In this document: positions 1 through 6,147 of the stretch, one piece after another
Position numbering within the stretch: the first letter of the stretch is position 1
Layout of the letters: every line of letters starts with the position of its first letter
NCBI GenBank assembly: GCA_919902505.1
Contig: CAKKRE010000021.1
Coordinates: forward strand, 1 to 64,000
Length of the DNA stretch: 64,000 nucleotides
From: Nitrospiraceae bacterium
GTDB taxonomy: Bacteria; Nitrospirota; Nitrospiria; Nitrospirales; Nitrospiraceae
Direction: 5' to 3'
The notes under the pieces: model-generated
The model's input: the letters and a program-made list of their open reading frames with translations, nothing else
Databases searched by the model: none
What the model was told of the DNA's origin: nothing
Program-made: the position numbers and the translations under genes

Positions 1-37
1 CGACCCTTAGCCGAAGTACACGACCGACGGCTATCAG
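1..37. repeat. 37-bp direct repeat, copy 1
   Basis: This segment recurs in the same orientation at 4192-4228 with 33 of 37 positions identical. The copies bracket the HEAT and pentapeptide/nucleotidyltransferase genes. It does not belong to any gene I can support. The window edge prevents seeing whether the repeat extends further left. Confidence 0.6.
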
Positions 38-585
38 GTGGTCCAATCGAATGACGGCGCCATCGGGATCCCACGGGGTATAAAAGAAAGAACGTTCACA
101 GCAGCACTTGCGCCTTAAGTTAGTGCCGAAGGCGGGATTTGATTTGGGGAGAATTCAGTACTTTGAATGTTGACGCGAGTTTTGCCATTTCATGACAGAT
201 ATTCAATGGCCTATGACATGAGATGAGGTGGTATTGAGTGAGACAGAAAGAGCAGAAAGTAGCTCTGCTATACGACCGTTTTACGACCACATCGCAGTTT
301 TGCAGTGCGCCCGATGACTCGACGACCACTGACGATTCAGAGCGACAGACTACGACGCCAGAAGAATGAAATCAAGGAGTTCGGTGATTTTGTTGCTACA
401 GACTGCGACTGAGTTAGATTCTGAACCGGGACAAAAACCGGGAGTGGAACCGGGAGTAAAACCGGGATCAGGGTGTCTTGGTAGACAGATCGAAGGTCTC
501 GCCCCGTTCCAGATCCTAATTGGACCAGAAATCCGAGTGCGCTTCCGTAGCTGCGTCTACGGCAGCAGCCTTGACACGATCACTA
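38..585. other. gene-poor AT-rich stretch with a 12-bp tandem repeat
   Basis: No gene here can be supported; short reading frames at 120-329 (minus) and 366-602 (plus) resemble no family I know. The core AACCGGG occurs four times with an exact 12-base period at 424-430, 436-442, 448-454 and 460-466. In one frame this reads as EPGQ/KPGV/EPGV/KPGS, which looks like the by-product of a DNA repeat rather than a protein. Confidence 0.4.
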
Positions 586-1800
586 TTACGTCTTGCCTAT
601 AGCCGCGATCAACTCGGTGGCCTCTTTGCGCAATTCGTCGCAGGAAACGACCTCTATATAATCTTCCCATACTTCATAAGTGTTGTTTTCGTTCAAAGTT
701 CTGTTTTCGCTGTCATACGTGCGCGGGCCGTGATTGTGCACTCGAAGGTCTGGCATAACGGCCAGCATTTTCAGATCCTTGAGTTCGAAATTCTTGTGTT
801 CGCCCTTCATTGCGATGAGCAATCCATTGGATACTTCTTGAATGTGATGCATACGCGGCAATCGTCCCAGTTCACGTTTGTTCATCAAGTTCTTGAGTTG
901 ATTTGCCATCCCTTGCGCATCGTTGGATTGCATATTATTGATGTCATAGGCGTTCCAGATCGCTGCCATCAATGGCCTGATAGCAGATCCTCCTAGTTTG
1001 GCAGCTTCTGCATACTCGCCCTTTGTGGCCAAGACAGAGGCCTGTTGGTCCTGACCTTGCGGCTTCCAGCCCAATCGTTCCAAAGCTGCGATTGCACGTG
1101 CGCGAACGAAATCCGATCCATCCTTTAGTTTCGCTTCCAGCGCCGCAACTGCCCGTACATCGCCGATCTTGCCCAATGCTTCACACGCATCTCTGCGAAC
1201 CATTTCATCCTGATCGCGCAACGCGCTGATGAGTGGTTCGACGGCCGTAGCGGCACGCACGGCCCCCAGCGCAGATGCGGCACTCCAGCGGACGGAGCTA
1301 ATCGGGTCCTTAAGGCGGTCGATCAAGGCATTCGCGGCGCCGGCATAAAACATCTTACCCAGATGCTCTGCGGCCAGCGCGGCGCCGGCCGCAGATCCCA
1401 CATAAGGGCGGTTGTGCAGTTCAGTCTCGCGGTTTTGCAGGATCGCGATAAGTTGCGGAGCGGCGCTCGGACCAAAGGCCGCCAGAGAGTCCGCCAAGTG
1501 GTCCAACCAATAACCCTGAGAAAATTCGTGTTCTTTTGGATTTGGCGGACCTGCACGTTCAGCTAGAGCCTTGTTCAAGGCCTGACTCAAAGCATCCTGA
1601 GCAGACGGTGTGCGCAAGCATGCTAAGGCGTCTGCCGCCTTTCGCGCAACGTTGCTGTCATGATCGTTGAGCGCGGCGCCAATCCTCGTCGCTGCATCTG
1701 CGCCACCATTCGCGGCTAAGGTGTCTATAGCCGCGATACGCTTGTCTGGGTCGGTTGAATTGATCCCGCCGTCTTGAAACAATGACGTGAAGAAGCTCAT
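586..1800 (-). CDS. HEAT-repeat protein
   Basis: This 404-residue protein consists largely of HEAT/PBS-lyase-type helical repeats. Units of about 30 residues with A-A-x-A-L-G and D-x-x-V-R-x-x-A signatures run from about residue 15 to 260 (for example VRWSAASALGAV and VRRDACEALGKIGD). Such repeats usually form curved scaffolds for protein binding; no catalytic motif is visible. The C-terminal 140 residues have no repeats and I do not recognise them. The ATG at 1800 is chosen because GGGGAGA precedes it closely; the frame stays open to 1854. The gene sits in lower-GC accessory DNA, separated from the next minus-strand gene by 86 bases. The function is unknown. Confidence 0.75.
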   Translation of the reverse strand: MSFFTSLFQDGGINSTDPDKRIAAIDTLAANGGADAATRIGAALNDHDSNVARKAADALACLRTPSAQDALSQALNKALAERAGPPNPKEHEFSQGYWLDHLADSLAAFGPSAAPQLIAILQNRETELHNRPYVGSAAGAALAAEHLGKMFYAGAANALIDRLKDPISSVRWSAASALGAVRAATAVEPLISALRDQDEMVRRDACEALGKIGDVRAVAALEAKLKDGSDFVRARAIAALERLGWKPQGQDQQASVLATKGEYAEAAKLGGSAIRPLMAAIWNAYDINNMQSNDAQGMANQLKNLMNKRELGRLPRMHHIQEVSNGLLIAMKGEHKNFELKDLKMLAVMPDLRVHNHGPRTYDSENRTLNENNTYEVWEDYIEVVSCDELRKEATELIAAIGKT

Positions 1801-1886
1801 CTCATTCTCCCCAAAAGTGCCGAGGCGCCTATCAATGATTAGGCGGATGCACATAAGAGAAGCTGGTTTAAAAAAAGATTAAAAAA

Positions 1887-2261
1887 TTAATTGAGTGTAA
1901 GGGTTTGGGTGTCCTTGGTTTGGAGCAATTGTTCCAATTCATCTAATTCATGGAGCAAATGGGTCCACGCTTCTTTCCAGCGATCCTCAAGAGGTTCACT
2001 AGGCTGCGAAATGAATCGTGACAGCTCATATATGTTGTTGCAGCGCTGAGTCAATTCTTTCAGCCACTGCGAAGCAGTTTCCTGAATCTCAAATTTCATT
2101 GGAAGAACTGGTTCATCAAGGTCACACTCGGTAGCAATAGTGCGAAGGCAAGCAAGGATAAGACGGCCCAGTCTAGTCCTTGCCAAGTATGCTGGCTCCA
2201 TCCCAGTGGCGACTTGACGCACTTTATCTACATGCCGGAGACACGCTTCGTTCATATTCAT
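1887..2261 (-). CDS. hypothetical protein, last gene of a coupled trio
   Basis: This predicted 124-residue, acidic, mainly helical protein has no signal peptide or membrane segment and I do not recognise it. The ATG at 2261 is preceded by GGAGAGAG at good spacing, so it is preferred to ATG 2279. The start lies inside the 3' end of the upstream nucleotidyltransferase gene (38-base overlap), which argues that the pair is co-translated. It could be a partner of the nucleotidyltransferase, as MNT and HEPN proteins often pair, but no R-x(4-6)-H HEPN motif is clear. The function is unassigned. Confidence 0.55.
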   Translation of the reverse strand: MNMNEACLRHVDKVRQVATGMEPAYLARTRLGRLILACLRTIATECDLDEPVLPMKFEIQETASQWLKELTQRCNNIYELSRFISQPSEPLEDRWKEAWTHLLHELDELEQLLQTKDTQTLTLN

Positions 2262-2928
2262 AGAGGACTCTCTCCACATGGTTAAGAATGATGTTGGAGA
2301 ACTCTAGCCCTTCAACGACAATGTTTTTTGTCGGGGCTTTGACCGATACGGTTCGTCCATCTGCTAGAAATTTATACGGGTAGATGTCGCGTAAAAAATC
2401 CGCAATTTTTGCATCTAACCTTCTTATGCGTACAAAGTTAATCACTGGGGAGAGTCGTCCGAAATCCGGAACGCCGAGCAGGAAGCAACCCAGGATCGAC
2501 GCATGCCGTATTACCGTAGCAAGTACCGATACTTCATATAGGGCAGAGCTTGCCTCCGATAAGGAGTCGCATACGTCTCCGATGCAATTACGATAGCATT
2601 TAAGGTCAAAGCAAGCGCGTCTATAGGGGCCTAGACGACTCAACAATTCGGCCAGCCTCCCCTCGAACCCAGGCCCCTCATAGAGGCACTTACCTTCGAG
2701 CCGCAGATGTTGAAGAAAGAGGGAACCGTAAGCGGCCATGCTGTCTAACTCAATCCATGAATACCGGCTAACGGATAGGGACATTTCAGAGAGGCCGGAA
2801 AGCTTCGCTGCCATTTCTTTCTGGATAGGCATGTCTGATATTGCGAGGACATCGCAGTCGCTCCGATCGTCAGCCTGGCCTCTTGCATGTGAACCATAAA
2901 GCCAGAGTGCATCACAATCAGTGCTCAT
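2224..2928 (-). CDS. MNT-type nucleotidyltransferase
   Basis: This 234-residue protein has an N-terminal minimal nucleotidyltransferase motif, GSHARGQADDRSDCDVLAI at about residues 12-30. The G-S and D-x-D metal-binding residues are intact. Members of this fold transfer NMP to proteins, RNA or small molecules, and several are antitoxins or defence components. The C-terminal two thirds is helical and unrecognised. The ATG at 2928 overlaps the stop codon of the pentapeptide gene as ATGA, which fixes the start; longer in-frame starts lie inside that gene. The small gene downstream overlaps it in turn. AMPylation of a partner is an inference from family behaviour. Confidence 0.75.
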   Translation of the reverse strand: MSTDCDALWLYGSHARGQADDRSDCDVLAISDMPIQKEMAAKLSGLSEMSLSVSRYSWIELDSMAAYGSLFLQHLRLEGKCLYEGPGFEGRLAELLSRLGPYRRACFDLKCYRNCIGDVCDSLSEASSALYEVSVLATVIRHASILGCFLLGVPDFGRLSPVINFVRIRRLDAKIADFLRDIYPYKFLADGRTVSVKAPTKNIVVEGLEFSNIILNHVERVLYEYERSVSPACR

Positions 2929-3821
2929 TTGTGCAAGCTCCATCTGAAAATATACGATGCTAGCAGCCCAGCTGTTATTACGCCAAATAATGACTCCGCA
3001 ATCGCCAGAAACTGTGCGATCGGTCCGATTGCCGTTACGTTCGAGGCAATTCCCGTGGGAACTATGGTAGCAAGACTGAAATAGAGCAAGCTCCTCCAAT
3101 CAATAAGGACACCAGATGATGTAATTAGTTGTTCAGAGAAAGCATAAAATAAAATTGGGAACACGACCAGACTCGCTACGGAAAAATTTCTTACTAATAC
3201 TAATATACGTTCTCCGTACCCCCACAGCCATTTATTCACATAGCTCCAGACTAGCTCCGTCCCTGCTCGAAATCGAGCCGACGAACTGAAATGATCTTGG
3301 TACCATTGAGAGCGACCTTGAATAGCTGCGACGAGGTGTTGCTCGTGAGCTTGCATTTCAGCCATTCGATAGAAACGTCGCTCTGCAGGTAGGCCGAGCT
3401 TATCAGTCTCAATTGTTAAATTCTTGGCAAGAATTTCCCTCAGATTGGGTTGATTCGGCAGGCTGTGTTCCATTTCCGCGAAGGGTATGTAGCTATCTGA
3501 AAATCTCGCATACCTAAAATCACATGCCTGCACCGTCGCTTTGGGGAAGTCGCAGCTTAGAAATTTGCAAGCTTGAAAACTAACATTCAATAATTTCGTT
3601 CGCCGGAAGTAACATCCAATGAAAGTACAATTTAAGAACTGCGAGGAGTCGAGCTTTACATCTTTAAAACTGATATTTGCAAATGTGCAGTGGGCATACA
3701 CCGCGCCCGAGATTGTTTGGCCATCCAATCTTTCACCACCAAAGACGTGGTCTTCCCCCTTAAACGGAGAACCTAGACTGCCTTTTGTGCGGCCCACTAT
3801 ATAAGCATCTTGGCTTACCAT
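2925..3821 (-). CDS. pentapeptide-repeat protein with C-terminal ion-channel module
   Basis: This 298-residue protein has two parts. Residues about 40-115 form degenerate pentapeptide repeats (A/C-x-F-x-x periodicity, for example CTFIGCYFRRTKLL and CDFRYARF), which normally fold into a right-handed beta-helix. Residues about 205-298 contain two membrane helices around a re-entrant LLYFSLAT segment, the layout of a two-TM potassium-channel (Ion_trans_2) module. The usual T-x-G-Y/F-G selectivity filter is replaced by TIVPTGIAS, so potassium selectivity cannot be assumed. The start ATG follows GAGGA. The stop codon overlaps the nucleotidyltransferase start (ATGA). A role as a gated membrane effector is inference. 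Confidence 0.7.
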   Translation of the reverse strand: MVSQDAYIVGRTKGSLGSPFKGEDHVFGGERLDGQTISGAVYAHCTFANISFKDVKLDSSQFLNCTFIGCYFRRTKLLNVSFQACKFLSCDFPKATVQACDFRYARFSDSYIPFAEMEHSLPNQPNLREILAKNLTIETDKLGLPAERRFYRMAEMQAHEQHLVAAIQGRSQWYQDHFSSSARFRAGTELVWSYVNKWLWGYGERILVLVRNFSVASLVVFPILFYAFSEQLITSSGVLIDWRSLLYFSLATIVPTGIASNVTAIGPIAQFLAIAESLFGVITAGLLASYIFRWSLHK

Positions 3822-4240
3822 GCAGCGTCCTCGATCGTTTGCCGCTCGAATTTAATGCGCGGAGGGCTAAGATTAGGCCGCCTATTTCAGGCTGTCAACT
3901 GAAGGCTCAACCGCTGTTTCTATGACTAGGCCTGTCCTCCAATCTCCTGATTTCTGGACGGTGCAGTCGAGTTCTTGGTCACATGAGTTCGAGAACGTAC
4001 GGGAAGACATTTGGGCAGGTTTTGTGGACACGGACACGCGTGTTAGGTAACTGTTCTACGACCCTCCCCCAGCAGACTCATACCCAATCCAGCCAAGCGT
4101 AGCGCGAAGCGAGCACAATCTCTGATGAACGGCAGCTTTCCGTTGTGGAGATTGCCTTAGCGACTGTCGCAAAGTGGCCGATGGCAGTCCTCGACCCTGA
4201 GCCGAAGTACACGATCGACCGCTACCAGAAGGGGGGGGGC
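3822..4240. other. non-coding stretch between accessory genes
   Basis: No gene is supported over these 419 bases; the minus-strand frame at 4056-4256 is low-complexity and has no family resemblance. The stretch holds copy 2 of the 37-bp direct repeat and ends in a run of nine G (4231-4239). That run directly abuts the left terminal repeat of the toxin-antitoxin element. Confidence 0.5.
4192..4228. repeat. 37-bp direct repeat, copy 2
   Basis: It matches positions 1-37 at 33 of 37 bases, with mismatches at repeat positions 8, 24, 29 and 34. It lies 12 bases outside the left inverted repeat of the toxin-antitoxin element. The pair may mark the ends of one accessory insertion or be the shared non-coding tail of two insertions. 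Confidence 0.6.
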
Positions 4241-4285
4241 TTACGCCGATCCGCATAAGAACCCGTGATAAATGGTCCCCCAGTC

Positions 4286-4301
4286 GGGTGCTGTCCTAAT
4301 T
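4286..4301. repeat. inner inverted repeat, left arm
   Basis: GGGTGCTGTCCTAATT is the exact reverse complement of 5387-5402. Related TGTCCT(A/C)ATT words recur nearby at 4332, 4356 (inverted), 5316 and 5381, all in the flanks of the toxin-antitoxin genes. Confidence 0.65.
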
Positions 4302-4331
4302 TACCCTGAGCAGTCCTCACGTGAATCAGAC

Positions 4332-4366
4332 TGTCCTCATTTCATCGGCCGCTCTAAATGAGGACA
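4332..4366. repeat. hairpin with TGTCCTCATTT arms
   Basis: Perfect 11-bp arms (4332-4342 and 4356-4366) are separated by 13 bases. No T-run follows, so it is not a standard terminator. Its arms are variants of the inner inverted-repeat word, so it probably belongs to the same repeat family. Confidence 0.6.
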
Positions 4367-4523
4367 AGATGTAGGTGTGTCCTATTTATCTGCCTAAACT
4401 GTCTTCAGTTGACCGATCAGTCCAATGCCATGTCACACGCAATCTGCCCTAATCTGGGATGACGCGTCCTGATCTCAACCCTGTATTTCCTCATGAGAAC
4501 AGCACCCGCGGCCCCCACGTGTT

Positions 4524-4552
4524 TTGACGAGCCAGGTTCACTGCGGTATACT
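4524..4552 (+). promoter_or_regulatory. sigma-70-type promoter of the toxin-antitoxin operon
   Basis: TTGACG (4524-4529) and TATACT (4547-4552) are separated by exactly 17 bases, close to the consensus. The predicted transcript would begin about 40 bases before the antitoxin ATG at 4597, whose GGAGG site is at 4583-4587. Confidence 0.6.
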
Positions 4553-4553
4553 G

Positions 4554-4581
4554 TGCATCACTGTGAGGCATCTATGATGCA
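4554..4581. promoter_or_regulatory. candidate antitoxin operator
   Basis: TGCATCA (4554-4560) and TGATGCA (4575-4581) form a perfect 7-bp inverted repeat immediately downstream of the -10 box. That position suits autorepression by the ribbon-helix-helix antitoxin encoded next. Binding is inferred from the usual behaviour of such operons. Confidence 0.45.
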
Positions 4582-4596
4582 TGGAGGTACGACGCC

Positions 4597-4857
4597 ATGA
4601 AAGCGATTACGTTACGGAACCTTCCACCCGACGTTGCCCGTACGGTTCAACAGCGAGCCAAACAGAAGAAGACGAGCGTGAATAAGGCGGTCATCGAGTT
4701 GTTGGAAGAATCGGTTGGGGGCAAGGGAAAAAAGAAATCGCCGGTCCGCTATCATGATTTGGATCATCTCGCCGGAACCTGGACGAAGGAGGAGGCCGCC
4801 GCCTTCGAGGCCCTCATTGCCGAGCAGCGCACGATTGATCCGGAGCTCTGGAAATGA
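4597..4857 (+). CDS. vapB: ribbon-helix-helix antitoxin (VapB/FitA-like)
   Basis: This 86-residue protein has an N-terminal ribbon-helix-helix DNA-binding domain: a short beta strand (KAITLRNLPPDV) then two helices ending near residue 42. The C-terminal tail (about 50-86), with a hydrophobic/tryptophan patch, would bind the toxin. It should neutralise the PIN-domain toxin encoded downstream and repress its own promoter. The ATG is preceded by GGAGG at nine bases. Its last codons overlap the toxin start (ATGA, 4854-4857), the typical arrangement. The pair lies inside nested inverted repeats, which suggests mobility. The RHH-PIN assignment is secure; the vapB name is generic. Confidence 0.85.
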   Translation: MKAITLRNLPPDVARTVQQRAKQKKTSVNKAVIELLEESVGGKGKKKSPVRYHDLDHLAGTWTKEEAAAFEALIAEQRTIDPELWK

Positions 4858-5255
4858 CCCGGCTGCTTCTGGATAGCTCCGCATATATCGCGTTCAAGAA
4901 AAGACACCCCGAGGTGCTCGAGATCCTCCCTCAAGCCGAAGAGATATGGCTCAGTCCGATTGTCCTCGGGGAGCTTCGCGCGGGCTTTCTCCAGGGGAGT
5001 AAACGCGAAAGCAATGAGCGCGAGTTACGAATGTTTCTGGAATCCTCGCGCGTCAGCGTGCTAATCGTGGACGAAGAGACGTCGGAACGGTACGCGATCA
5101 TTCGCGTGGCGTTGAAAAAGGCCGGCACCCCGGTTGCCGCTAACGATATCTGGATTGCTGCCAGCGCCATGCAGCACGGGCTTCCCATCCTCACCTCAGA
5201 CCGCGATTTTCAGAAAATTTCCCAGGTCATTGTTCGCCACTTTCTCCCCGTCTAG
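4854..5255 (+). CDS. vapC: PIN-domain toxin (VapC family)
   Basis: This 133-residue protein has the full PIN ribonuclease fold. The conserved acidic residues are present: the first Asp in LLLDSSAYIAF (residue 7), a Glu in VLGELRAGF (about 39), Asp in ANDIWIAA (about 99) and Asp in TSDRDF (about 117). These coordinate Mg2+ for RNA cleavage; known VapC proteins cut initiator tRNA or rRNA. The length is typical. Translation is coupled to the antitoxin by the ATGA overlap. The coding sequence appears intact, so the module is probably functional. Confidence 0.87.
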   Translation: MTRLLLDSSAYIAFKKRHPEVLEILPQAEEIWLSPIVLGELRAGFLQGSKRESNERELRMFLESSRVSVLIVDEETSERYAIIRVALKKAGTPVAANDIWIAASAMQHGLPILTSDRDFQKISQVIVRHFLPV

Positions 5256-5380
5256 CACGCTACTGCCCTCTTGTCTTCTCGTGCCCACTCCTGTGTCCTC
5301 ATTTGTCTTTCCAACTGTCCTAATTAGACATTCGAGTTACGTCCATTGCAACACGCAAGCTGTCATGGCTTGTGGTGAAG

Positions 5381-5396
5381 TGTCCTAATTAGGACA
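5381..5396. repeat. perfect 16-bp palindrome
   Basis: TGTCCTAATTAGGACA is fully self-complementary and overlaps the right inner repeat. Its sequence class matches the words scattered on the left flank. It could be a protein-binding site or the fused ends of a small repeat unit. Confidence 0.6.
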
Positions 5397-5402
5397 GCAC
5401 CC
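5387..5402. repeat. inner inverted repeat, right arm
   Basis: It is the exact reverse complement of 4286-4301, 1.1 kb away, enclosing the promoter and both toxin-antitoxin genes. Confidence 0.65.
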
Positions 5403-5532
5403 CCAGTCGCAACTCATTGAACAAGCGTCGATTATGGCGTATTGTTCACGAACCGTAGTGGCGTGTTATACGGATAAAAATTGGCAAATCCGGTTCTTAT
5501 ACGGATCGGCCTAAACATAGTTAGCCGTCAGT

Positions 5533-5874
5533 ATGTCGTCGCTCATCAAATCATTCCCGTCGCTCGCCGCAGAGTTGTCGCGGCAGTTGCGCCTTACAGG
5601 GCGAGCACCGCTAGCCAACCAGATTGATTCGGCAGCCGTTGCCAGAGTCACCTTCGACGACGACGCGAATGCTGGTTACATCTACGTGCATCCTTCGCGT
5701 GAGCTGAATGTCGTAGAGACGAACATCATGGGCGTTCGACATGGAGAGACGCTTGAGATTGAGACGCCATATTGGACCAACATTGACACCGACAATTTCG
5801 GTCGATTAGTGGGCATCGAGATTCTTGCGCCCGGCGACATGAAGGACGAGTTGAGGAAATATGCAGACGGCTAA
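5533..5874 (+). CDS. DUF2283-like protein in an integron-type cassette
   Basis: This 113-residue soluble protein resembles the DUF2283 (YuzE-like) family. The signature is VTFDDDANAGYIYVH at about residues 37-51 and GRLVGIEILAPG near 98-109. The biochemical role of that family is unknown; members are often found beside toxin-antitoxin genes. The N-terminal 35 residues are an extension not typical of the short family members. The gene begins 7 bases after a GTTAGCC word (5520-5526) and its TAA lies within GGCTAAC (5869-5875), the reverse complement. This is the geometry of a single-gene integron cassette. No Shine-Dalgarno is obvious, which is common in cassettes. Confidence 0.65.
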   Translation: MSSLIKSFPSLAAELSRQLRLTGRAPLANQIDSAAVARVTFDDDANAGYIYVHPSRELNVVETNIMGVRHGETLEIETPYWTNIDTDNFGRLVGIEILAPGDMKDELRKYADG

Positions 5875-5961
5875 CCATGCGCTGCAGCGAACGACGGCGG
5901 GCCGTCGCGGTTGCAATCGGCGCGTCTCGTGGCCGCCGTCGCTGAGCTTGGGACGTTAACG
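5869..5961. other. integron attC-like recombination site
   Basis: The 93-bp segment starts with GGCTAAC and ends with CGTTAACG. GCTGCAGCG...GACGGC on the left can pair with GCCGTCGCTGAG on the right with extrahelical bases, as attC sites do. The right end closely follows the consensus used for cassette PCR (GCTKANCTC...CGTTAGSC). The right core, GTTAACG, departs from GTTRRRY, so the site may be decayed. No integrase gene is in the window. Confidence 0.5.
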
Positions 5962-6147
5962 CGACAGGGCTGAGGACCGCTTTATGGCGGTGCGATCTCG
6001 GCGCCGAACTTCCGCACTTGGCCGGGAGCGGCCTTTCGAGGTCCGAGTTCATCTGACGTTGTCTGTCCGATTAAGTACCGATTGATACAAATCAACCCTG
6101 CGCCTAGTCCTGCACGGCCATCGCGGTTCCCGCCTCCACCGCTCTTA

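Larger units (their letters stand above)
5256..5491. other. right flank of toxin-antitoxin genes, repeat-rich, no gene
   Basis: No coding region is supported here. It contains the near-palindrome TGTCCTAATTAGACA (5316-5330), a perfect 16-bp palindrome at 5381-5396 and the right arm of the inner inverted repeat. Confidence 0.5.
4241..5514. mobile_element. candidate non-autonomous element carrying a toxin-antitoxin pair
   Basis: Positions 4241-4263 and 5492-5514 are inverted repeats matching at 21 of 23 bases (TTAsGCCGATCCGyATAAGA and onward). Between them lie only a VapBC-type pair and repeat-rich flanks, so no transposase or recombinase is carried. A second, perfect 16-bp inverted repeat is nested inside. 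This looks like a small cargo element moved by an enzyme encoded elsewhere. Inside the right end TTATACGGAT occurs twice (5466-5475 and 5497-5506), reminiscent of recombinase binding sites. The family is not identified. Confidence 0.5.

Noticed and set aside
109..127. attC-like end at GCCTTAAGTTAGTGCC
   Set aside because: The core GTTAGTG violates GTTRRRY and no matching left core lies within 150 bases.
4038..4050. GTTAGGT as a cassette boundary
   Set aside because: Fits GTTRRRY, but there is no complementary left core or attC stem and no adjacent cassette gene.
4056..4256. 66-codon minus-strand frame
   Set aside because: Low-complexity Ser/Gly/Pro/Arg translation with no ribosome-binding site; overlaps the direct repeat and the terminal repeat.
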